A stretch of DNA of 53,844 nucleotides, taken from NCBI GenBank assembly GCA_023434025.1, contig JAEYTL010000035.1, positions 1 to 53,844 on the forward strand, given 5' to 3'. Within the stretch, counting starts at the first letter, position 1; every line of letters starts with the position of its first letter. This document shows positions 11,301-17,800 of this stretch, piece after piece. The position numbers were made by a program, and so were the translations under genes. The notes under the pieces were generated by a model. It worked only from the letters and a program-made list of their open reading frames with translations, was not told the DNA's origin and did not search any database. The DNA is from Bacteroidota bacterium. Lineage in GTDB: Bacteria > Bacteroidota > Bacteroidia > Flavobacteriales > Flavobacteriaceae.

Positions 11301-14130
11301 ATTTTGGCTCTCCGTTTATATCCATCTCTCCTCCGTAAAATAAACTATTCTGGTCATTATATACGCTTAATGAATCATCAACAGAAGTCCCTTCCTCTTC
11401 ATTCCCTACAGAATTATTTATTATACCATATTGTCCATTAATACTCACATCTGCTATTAACTGGGCTTCAATAGCACTACACAAATCTATTTCAACCAAA
11501 CAAATACTTCTGCACGAAGTAATCATCTGGTCAAATTGAGTATAGAATGCATTGATATTAAGATTTAAAAGTGTTGTGGCTATGGAAGGAGAAGACGGTG
11601 TATAACTCCAACTTAAGCCAGAACCGGAAAAGGTGTACCCCTGAAACTGATTCTCCAGCTTCTCTTTCATAAAATTATTTCTTGCTGCCTCTACATAAGG
11701 TACTCTTGAACCAGCATTACCTATCTCATTTGAAGGCAGATCAGGATAAACGACATTGAGAGAAGTCTGTTGAGTGGGACTGAGGTAATTCTTCAACAAT
11801 GCTTTTTCACACTCTACACATTCTATATTACATCCCTCACTGGAAAAATCTGAACTCAGGTTAATTTGAGGAAAGCAAGGATGGTTTGAATCGGCTTTGA
11901 TCGTTTTAATTAAATGCTCTGCATATGCATTAATTGCCTCCTGATCAAGAACTAAATTTTTACTCAAACTATAACTCCCCGCTTTATGAATATTTGCGGT
12001 TAAGTTGCTTATTTCATGCAATTGCGTAGCCGAATCACCAGAACTATATCCGGCCATATCAATTTCCCCAAAAGCTTTAGATGTTTCACCACTCATTAAT
12101 TCATTCCCGCAATCATCTTTCAGACTGGTTGTCCAATTCCAGACATAGGGATAACTGAATGTGGTTGTTCCGTTTTCAAAACAATTAAATGTAAATTTTT
12201 TGGGAAACTGAACACTGTAATTAAAATTAACAGGGGTTGGGTCTGCAAATCCAAGTTGAGTACTCAGCTTAATTCCGTCTTTTAAAATTCCAAAAGTACC
12301 GGTTGAAAAGAAATCATTATTGCCTAATAAATTTGTGGTAAACGCTCCATGATTCCCTGCAGCATTATTTTCACTGTCAAGGCTTTCAAGGCTCTCATTC
12401 ATATTGTTTCCGGCTAAACCGGTAGCAATCGTTCTCCCCTGAGGATCTAAAAAACTTATTGACACCTGTCCGTTTGGATCTATAACCAGGTTCTTCTTAT
12501 AGCTTTTGAAATTACCAACTCTATACCCGAACAACCTGTTAAGTTCTTCCTGAGCCGCTTGAAAATAATAATACTTCATTTCTTTATCGGTTCCAATCTG
12601 GTGCTTATCACCGACTCCTCCTTTACTTCGTATTCTCCCTGTATTATCAGGTGTATATACAACCTGAGAAAACGGGTACTTTTTTGCATCCGGGACCAGA
12701 TCCTGAAAAGTATTTGAAGCACTGCTCTGAGGTGAATAATACAAACTTGAACCAGAAACAGTGCTCATTCCTTCAATCAATAACGGATCGCAAGAAACCG
12801 GATTTGTTTCCGCCAATGGATCCCAATCAAAATCACGATGAGAAAAAGGATTTCCGTTAGTATTTAAATTTAAGCCTGGAAAAAATCTAATTGCAGACTC
12901 TTTCAGAGGTACCGGAAGTATCTCAATTGCTGGTCTGCCTTGTGTATCATAAATTACCTCCCCTACAATGGTTTGGTTGGTTGTGTTTGTTCGGGTTACC
13001 GTTTGTCTGTTGCGTAAGCTCCCGTCAAAATAGCTAACAACTTCCTTTTTTTTGCCTTCTTCGGCATAGGAAGCCTGAAACTGCCAGTTTTTTAAACCGG
13101 AATCATGGCTTCCAACTAAAGCTACGGCATTCCAATCTGAAACAAAACTCTTAGGGTTCTCTCCTCCCGTCCACGGCCTGTAAAAAACTTTACTGACATC
13201 ATCCAAAAATCTACCCAACATTCTTACCCGATAAACAATATATCCGGAAGAATACAACAGGGGGATTCTGTAAAAATTATCTTTGGTAATTATTCGCGTT
13301 GAATTATTCTTAAAATCAGTTTCAGACAAAGGAATTTCATTCATTTGTAAAACAGCTGATGCCGTTAATGGACCAAAATTGTCTATCCACAACCATTCCA
13401 GTTCATACTCTAAAGGTGGGTTATTTGCATTGTTGGTTGACCAGCTGATATGTAAATCATTAGCCACCGGTGTATAGACTCCCGAAGACGATTCATTCAT
13501 TCCGTTATAAGTGACATAAGAATGATTTAGACTGGCAATCGACGTGTTAAATAAGTTATAATACCTTTCTGTTTCAAACTCCACATCAATACTAAATAAA
13601 TTTCGCCTTGCCGAGGTAAGGTTTGTAAGGGATAGAATCTTAAAATCAATTTTATGCACATTGGGCAGTCTGTACACCGCCATATCATTTACATTCAATC
13701 CGTTTATTTTATTGTGAGTGATTGTTAAAGGTATAGTTATGCCATTAAGGTTTCCAATAACATTCCCATTAATATCATAAGCGATAATTTGAAACGTTGC
13801 AGTTGTAGAAAAGTTATGGTTAGATTTCACATCATCATTAACTCTGTAAGTAATCTTAAAAGTTGAATTTACAGAGATGAAGTTTTGGGGGTTATTATTA
13901 GCGGGAACCAATAAATTATATTTAGGATCTTTATATTCTATGTAGGAAGATGAAGCCACTAAAGTTGTTCCTGTATAGGTTGCCAAAGTATATTTCTCCT
14001 GTTGGGCGTATGTATTAACAGAAATAAACATAATCCAAAAAAGTAATACTTTATTGTTTATCTTTTGATCCTGAGAAACTCTTTTTTTATTCGGGCTGAT
14101 TTTTTTTAAAATTCTATGCAGTAGCTTCAT
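2389..14130 (-). CDS. Giant YD-repeat/RHS protein with C-terminal HINT-like segment
   Basis: 3913 residues. A basic N-terminus and a hydrophobic stretch ending near V-N-T-Y-A-Q (residues about 28-43) form a signal peptide. Around residue 345 is the conserved Bacteroidota motif (Y-A-E-E-G-K-K-K-E-V-V-S-Y-F-D-G-S-L). Residues about 430-2170 are a long region with scattered cysteine pairs that I cannot assign. From about 2180 YD repeats appear (Y-D-Q-A-G-N-L, Y-D-K-L-G-R-I, Y-S-Y-D-P-N-G-N-L, F-E-Y-D-G-L-G-N-R), broken by two beta-sandwich-like inserts. Thrombospondin type 3 repeats lie at about 3417-3510. The RHS core-associated region follows (E-L-S-N-H-L-G-N-V-L near 3550, Y-D-P-R-I-G-R-W-V-N-P-D near 3628). 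A HINT-type start, C-F-T-G-D-T, is at about 3796, but the later T-x-x-H block reads T-P-D-F and the protein stops at M-Y-D-I-T-Y-K-G-N, before the expected H-N-C end. By analogy with TcC/RHS proteins it should form part of a hollow shell that holds a toxin. No clear T9SS C-terminal sorting domain was seen. Confidence 0.85.
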   Translation of the reverse strand: MKLLHRILKKISPNKKRVSQDQKINNKVLLFWIMFISVNTYAQQEKYTLATYTGTTLVASSSYIEYKDPKYNLLVPANNNPQNFISVNSTFKITYRVNDDVKSNHNFSTTATFQIIAYDINGNVIGNLNGITIPLTITHNKINGLNVNDMAVYRLPNVHKIDFKILSLTNLTSARRNLFSIDVEFETERYYNLFNTSIASLNHSYVTYNGMNESSSGVYTPVANDLHISWSTNNANNPPLEYELEWLWIDNFGPLTASAVLQMNEIPLSETDFKNNSTRIITKDNFYRIPLLYSSGYIVYRVRMLGRFLDDVSKVFYRPWTGGENPKSFVSDWNAVALVGSHDSGLKNWQFQASYAEEGKKKEVVSYFDGSLRNRQTVTRTNTTNQTIVGEVIYDTQGRPAIEILPVPLKESAIRFFPGLNLNTNGNPFSHRDFDWDPLAETNPVSCDPLLIEGMSTVSGSSLYYSPQSSASNTFQDLVPDAKKYPFSQVVYTPDNTGRIRSKGGVGDKHQIGTDKEMKYYYFQAAQEELNRLFGYRVGNFKSYKKNLVIDPNGQVSISFLDPQGRTIATGLAGNNMNESLESLDSENNAAGNHGAFTTNLLGNNDFFSTGTFGILKDGIKLSTQLGFADPTPVNFNYSVQFPKKFTFNCFENGTTTFSYPYVWNWTTSLKDDCGNELMSGETSKAFGEIDMAGYSSGDSATQLHEISNLTANIHKAGSYSLSKNLVLDQEAINAYAEHLIKTIKADSNHPCFPQINLSSDFSSEGCNIECVECEKALLKNYLSPTQQTSLNVVYPDLPSNEIGNAGSRVPYVEAARNNFMKEKLENQFQGYTFSGSGLSWSYTPSSPSIATTLLNLNINAFYTQFDQMITSCRSICLVEIDLCSAIEAQLIADVSINGQYGIINNSVGNEEEGTSVDDSLSVYNDQNSLFYGGEMDINGEPKSKFSWRFPATPYLGGDGNQDRIQINIVSESEESGLIIYSPEILDGVTPTLDPVDGFYYVKPEKLANVSDFISFFKPSWTKSLLPFHPEYHYLTFFQTVCTKQYNGKTSDEFDAELKAIDNFHDAVTSAVFNQLLTIPSSFANHTDPFYALNYSEIMNSDLNSIKRAILTEAITEQFDGMSNNYTGNQPLNMLQAAYYNVVLANGLATQNQFDSANSIDLSGISNLSSSEQKDRIWMTFKNYYLGLKDKIKTVYSHIYALNHRGYNDCIGNPENTDNFVTLLQKYNNNQNYTNLLSHIDNAFSGSTISSNAWSEPVCANETISLFQDKSKRFIGADQGFNTGLTDEELNQNSTNLADAGLFFQTGKCPLQHDLELFLNGLVERNYVTQGLNITTPVWLNEMPYLLPDLYRAMGGSVPLDNNQSAVSNLNGNNLTIEIGTDNTAPGLVSLIIPANNAYQYLCGNNNSATYTSWTNFLNQYDVIKFKNLYVSNGSFDGTNTSFQVIIEIRNTDLSCNGLVEEILLYGEINADIGSCTFNSGGGDLTNGSPEFGQGCFNKTRFERGMVKLMNKLKDASQLNQTNVVLYNLGPDNQLDNDDNDGEDDIDTYQYAQTIIPEIIGDINFGGVWSANGAVYTINNGGQLLRMELDHPISNVSLNRITGFKVGAFMNGNIIDYSISNRILLTYLTNDGSIETVNGTINTLDYNCRCKETLNYKEQAQVALLNLLNHLWTVNNNPDMQSVAWPNVYPATMLPLQLYNELSQFILLEYLTFEYNPRISSVLSFSFSNFCNFKIDLRQLRVRPREPHFYDLDTRITHFSNLQLDLSTNPFTFTVDAHHNGYYFCQDGSACSSSNVVGNPRYFVPPGKVKLLKGELDNCFKIECKDQTLFNDRFAKLFQQILITPCDEQPEVSDILANLSPFINLSENQSIGLENFYSISVDKIMQIGFSFSENSPCRVRFTSVNIEDFLRARERAYSNRSVISQNSNLRIPVNEGPDCVNYFLENQLRISSIEFNNDFTEFTVYVDGIVFGRGFIQCVQIEPCVKEVEVPCEFCVPQQITPVLCVEKWRKFRAEIPGTINISENFIQNPEYFCSFNLGYLVDDYLRYLSILEITTNDHPQYITIQQFGATPLNYGYNNMLEVINGFKDYISEPDNIYASWSGYVTNVYTAENEVCVPPALVPSFQNLTPPGEILSPCEVFNQNIQAFYENELLNAYFESLRERFIQEYIDAALANVSEVYTKTAFDKEYQYTLYYYDQAGNLIQTVPPAGFVRGDLPSNQGVLNNNVIDELRLNNPNYSDNANIPAHFLETKYKYNSLNQLVWQQTPDGGETKFAYDKLGRIIASQNAKQILGSTSWSDWNNIPFSAMTVGSKLSVANNTIERIEAGGLTVGSFCRTNFTDSKANISIEGTFKLGSSRGNRMGIGYSLDNTGSSNNVYQVGATSPLLPTNKYLRYYFAVDSSDILRIITFDVDHYDEVNNNIYFKTIFTSSVKRSPNSTEVIKLDGNNNSLKVEVRKDKNKLSFYVNDEKVYFTTSGLGSNNYVNEMILSPYLESHTPDASFCITASGTLIYDAKVSVQNSSVQNESFSYTRYDKLGRIFEAGEFVSNTPNLDINPEGKLVNGSTWVEVDAVQNPVGQDPYPLNVASVRREVVKTVYDEPLQENIFLNYDANNGFKRVTAVMSFDELSNEEGEEDLSAEAKNILHYSYDVHGNVNELVFQNNNPLLQEVVSSEDQTIKHVLYDYDLISGNVNKVTYQPNRRDQFIHSYTYDADNRITEVHTSKDNVIWEKDAAYKYYEHGPLARTEIGDKKVQGIDYFYTIQGWLKGVNSEKLNILNDVGKDGQASNSFAGDAFSFALNYFSGDFTPRNANVSQFLNYSSSIAYNKDLYNGNIKAMTTSLKSNTNTLLPTLYNKYTYDQLNRIKAMNSVSVENDVVSEAGTYETNYSYDPNGNLKALVRKNQLNNTFDELKYHYNTGTNQLNYVFDAINDTEIHPSDIESQNPDNYRYDEIGQLEKDIKEGIIKIDWRVDGKVKRILKANGQEISFEYDGLGNRVSKTVTSTTAAPKTTFYVRDAQGNVLSVYSKEQTANVPKFFWDEAHLYGSSRLGTENIALDLMLPENTTTSVLRMSENVNAEARNGEYENTIMSNATAINGVTLNGNNALTWGNTHSKLNFFDGLPGLSKTQQLEVTTHHKFSGNNWSNNDSNPRNLILLQDDILYEEGGLSKFKYYNSSFYILIERDDTGGYVPTIVLDRYSRIYAKETGSRRRTYSYYRSYNTLETYKLKYAIPESEWDLNVKLTLNAGTGFYEPVVVINGNTYNMINNDFIRSFATTPFNNIKSGRSRTGSKGNGSRPYIKRIDPMRNSLGKVDKFYGYGGNFDTLLQKVYPGISGQVCDFSYAIDYNYKDPDDPTRLMEFALDGLPNASLHSANQMQGTTAQMLSNGIFKSSTPLVPGSPLQLVSGTITTLEALYCKDQNLDSDGDGIVDSDDNCPYIYNPDQSDTDGDGVGDACDNCKTTPNADQADTDGDGVGNVCDNCPDVFNPSQKDSDGDGIGDACDLCPDDPTNNCGAILQGVSIHDDYVANSEKTFIRRTGDKRYELSNHLGNVLSVISDRKLVIDSNINNPFIAQVKAYNDYYPFGMQITERTFSSDDYRYGFQGQEKDDELKGEGNSLNYTERNYDPRIGRWVNPDRFATVIASQSPYSFALNNPIYMVDQDGDYPKPSELLGKMGVELPPLAAGILDGIVDASPIGTLGFMYDLATDSKFRNDMVETFKMMATDPVGFAKTMLADKVEMFEKAMKGDAQALYDLGNELGSTLTGLVTGTAAKKFIDWGKKAKNTKIAKVTGKIDCACFTGDTKILTSHGLKEISELKIGEKVLDYDYINDKIIVEEVQEVKEIIVTQVYELEIEGEIIRVTPDFDFLVDGMEVNVSNLTQGQQVMLYNGKKVTVQKINLLHGEFKMYDITYKGN
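3600..3885 (-). repeat. Thrombospondin type 3 (calcium-binding) repeats within the RHS gene
   Basis: The encoded segment carries about four copies of D-x-D-G-D-G-I/V-x-D followed by D-N-C-P and N-P-x-Q. This is the TSP3 calcium-binding pattern common in secreted Bacteroidota proteins. The DNA copies are similar enough to be seen by eye (recurring phrases around 'ccatctgtatccg' and 'attatcacaa'). It sits inside the YD shell just before the core-associated region, where a rigid Ca-stabilised linker would be unusual for classical RHS proteins. Confidence 0.85.
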
Positions 14131-14144
14131 AAGAAAAATGTTTT

Positions 14145-14849
14145 TTATAACTTAGATTTTTTTTGTCTCTTGTCGTAAACTTTATATGATTTTAGTTTGG
14201 AAGCTATAGTCATTCCTGATATAGCTACATAAGTATCCGTTTTAAAAACACTTTCCGGGATTGAATCACTTTTGTAATTAAAGTTCTGAATAACAAGTTT
14301 CGGATAAACATAATTGGGTTTCTGCTCATTCTCTGACAAATTATATGCCGTTGAAAAATAGTACACCTGCTCGACTAACTGGTATTTTTTATTAATAAAA
14401 ACTTCTATTTTACCATAAGGTAAACCGGATGCCGGTGTGCTAATCATTTTTATTTTAAACAAGCCATTTACAATTTCCAATGGTTCCAATTTAAAATAAG
14501 GTAATAACTGCTTAATGTCAAACTCTCCTGTTCCGTAAGGCCTGGGATTTTCTAAAAAAATTATTTTCTCATTATTAGATATGGTAATACTGGCTGACTT
14601 ATTCGTTATGAGCTCATTATTTTGTACTTGTATATACGCATCATTTTGCTTGTTTTTTTTAAAAGTACCTGTATAAGACTCTAAAACTTCTTTAGAATTA
14701 TGTCCTTTGTAAAGAGAATACTTTGTAGAATACATCATATAGACCGGCTTAGAAAATTCTTTTGTATAATTATCGAGCACGTCCTTAGCCGTTTGAGCTG
14801 ACAGAAGACTTATATTCAAAAGAATGAAGAAAAATAATCTAAATTTCAT
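14145..14849 (-). CDS. Secreted protein of the toxin operon, possible LolA-like fold
   Basis: 234 residues with a Sec signal peptide (MKFRLFFFILLNISLLSAQ). The mature part starts T-A-K-D-V-L-D-N-Y and has alternating beta strands such as S-Y-T-G-T-F, A-S-I-T-I-S, Y-G-K-I-E-V-F-I and Y-P-K-L-V-I-Q-N-F. That layout resembles LolA/LolB-type half-barrels that bind lipid or hydrophobic partners, but the match is weak and no diagnostic motif is present. It sits between the VWA protein gene and the RHS gene with gaps of 10 and 14 bases. Its place in the operon suggests a periplasmic escort or assembly factor for the huge secreted proteins; this is inference. Confidence 0.55.
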   Translation of the reverse strand: MKFRLFFFILLNISLLSAQTAKDVLDNYTKEFSKPVYMMYSTKYSLYKGHNSKEVLESYTGTFKKNKQNDAYIQVQNNELITNKSASITISNNEKIIFLENPRPYGTGEFDIKQLLPYFKLEPLEIVNGLFKIKMISTPASGLPYGKIEVFINKKYQLVEQVYYFSTAYNLSENEQKPNYVYPKLVIQNFNYKSDSIPESVFKTDTYVAISGMTIASKLKSYKVYDKRQKKSKL

Positions 14850-14859
14850 ATTAACTACT

Positions 14860-17800
14860 TTAATTTTTAATCACACTGCCTGATCTTGATTCCTGAATAG
14901 TCTTAACGCCTCTTTCTGTTTCTTTTTTAACCCTTACCAAACCTCCCTCAGCATCATATTCATAATAAGTTGAATAATTATTTTCATCCAATTCAGACAT
15001 TAATCGGTAGTTCTGCTCATCATAAATAAACGATTTCATACTGCCGTCCCTCGGATGAATTCTTATGTCGTCAAAAAGCATTGCATCAGAAAAGCTTCCG
15101 TTTTTCAAGATTATTTCAAGAAAAACCGTATCTGGATGAACACTGAAAGAACCAAAAATCCGTTGCCATCCATCAATTATATTTCCTTGTGGAAATAACT
15201 CTACTGATCCGGGATAAACTATTCCTCCATCAGTAACAGCTGGCAAGCTTATTTCACCTTCATCTGTAAACTTTATTTCGATACTAGGTGACTGTGTTTC
15301 CTCTTTAAAGCTAATAACCTGCTGCATCTTGTCAACATGCACCCAGGCACTTAAAATATAATTTTTCTTTACGTCTAATTGCACTCCGTAGCAATCATCA
15401 CACTTTTCTAAATATTGTCTTTCTCCACAAGTATTTTCTAAAAAATCAAACAAACCATTGGACAAAAAGAAAGGATCATCATATAGAAATTTAAAATTAA
15501 AATGTCCGGAATAATCTGTAGAAAAGTAATTAACTTGGGTTAAATCTGCTTCTATAGGGAACTGAGTATTTCCGTAAATTAAATACCGAAGTGAAATTCT
15601 CAAAAAGTCCGTCAATCGCATTGCTAACGTGTTGTTTTCAACGTTGGCAATCTCAACATCATCCTCTTCAAAAAACACTTCTTTAACGAGATTTGGATTA
15701 AAGGATTCCTCATACCTGCCGGCATTTGTTTCACCATCAATATAATAACCATTGGTAAGACCAATAACGTGAAGATGTTTATTTGAATTTGAATTACCGC
15801 CGTTATTATATAGGCCAATTGTATTTTGTAATGTACTTAAATTAGCTGTTTGAGCTCCATCTGTCATGAGAATTACCAGAGAAGCATCTGTCTGAGCCGC
15901 TCTGAACAAACCACTGTTCCAATAATCCGAATTGGAGCTAACACCGGATAAACCTTGATTATACCTACTCTTGTACTTGTTTATCCAATTGATAAATGTT
16001 TGTTTGTTTGCCTGATTTACAAGTAGATTGATCACATGATCTGTTCTCGTATCCTGATCTTCATCAGAAAGACCTATCAAAGAAACCCTTAACTGCGAAC
16101 CCATGGTCTGATTAAAAACCACCTGCTGTTCAATAAAATTTTTGAGTTGTCTTCTGATTCTTCCGGCATCAACAGAAGTTATTGATGTAGATTCATCCAA
16201 TACTATAGCAATATGGTTTACACAATTTAATTCGTCCGGACAGAAATTTATCTGCGAAACACTCGAACCGGAAACAGGTAAAAATGTTGGAAAAAAACCA
16301 TTTATCGTAAAAAAGTTTGTAATAAAATTGGTTTGATTATTAATGTTTGTATAATTCCCTCCAAAGTTTAACGAAATCAAAAGGCTTGGATTTGTAGGGG
16401 GAACATTGAATACAACATGAGGGGATGATGCGTTTGATGAAAACGAAAAGCTAATTGTGTTGGACGAATTAGTAAAATTATAGATTGCCGGATTAGCTAT
16501 ACCGGGATTAATGTATGGCAACAGAGCAACTAATTCTGCACAACTATATCCGTTTGTTATCGTTCCGGAAGGCTGACTCTTCAAGTGTTTTAATAAATCC
16601 TTAAATAGCCCAATGATATAATATTGGTTTGTAGGATCTCCACAGCTACCGGAACTACAATTGCCAATGGTAACGTTTTTGACAATTGTTTTGGTACAGG
16701 TTGCATTTGAAACCACCAATACTATATTGTAATTTCCGGGAGAAGTAAGGGCTAAATTGATCGCTGTATTATTGTCATCAATCGTTTCAAATAGAACTGG
16801 ATTACCATTGTGAGTAACTGACCATGAAAAACTTAACTCAGGATCTGTAAAATTTATAGTTCCGCTCGGACTAAACCAAAAGAAATTATCCGTACCGGCA
16901 CACAATGCATTATCATTATTTATTTCACCGTTTAAGCAATCTGTTTCACATTCAATAACTTCGTTGAGCTCATTGTAAGCGTTTTGAAGAAACTGGTTAA
17001 TATAGTTACTGATATTTCCTGACAGATGAATGGAACTAGGAATCAAAAGATAATTTGAGTTTAAAACACTATTGGTTTGAGAGTAATTAACCGGAGTTGC
17101 ATTAATAACTTGAGCCAAAAAGTCAATACCGGTTAAACTTTGGCCATTAAAGTTATACGAGCCTCCTTCAAATAATATGAAAAACACTCTGTTGACTTTT
17201 CCTGAACTCAACAAATTGTTATAACTGTTGATAATATCAGAGGTATTACTATCTCTTGAAATTATTACAAAATTAACATCAACAGGCATCGTAATATACT
17301 GTGAATCAGAAATAAAATCAAATAATTTTCGTGTTGTATTAGGGTAGTTATCATTCTGAATTCTTAAACTCATAGAATTTCCAACACTGTTAAAAGCATT
17401 TATCTCACTTGAACCGTTTATAAAAGGCTGATTCCAAATTGTTGTAATATTATTTTGTCTGGCACTGAATCTTGAACCACTCTGGTGGTCATCGACACTC
17501 GTAACAAATAATTTGCCGTTTACATTGTTATTCACAAAATCAACAATACCTTTTCCTATTGCCAACCTCTTTTCATTATTCAAAGGCGTACCATTTGGGG
17601 TTGCAAAACTAAATGCTAAATGGTATAAGCAGTCTCCCTCAGATGACCCCTCACAATTTTCTACTTTAAAATTTAATAGGTATATAAATTGGCAACCTGA
17701 TTGATCTGTAATAGTCAGTATGGCAAGGTATGATCCAGGCTGATTAATTGTCGTAGAAATATTATCTTGACTTCCTGACCCCGAATAAACACTTTGATAA

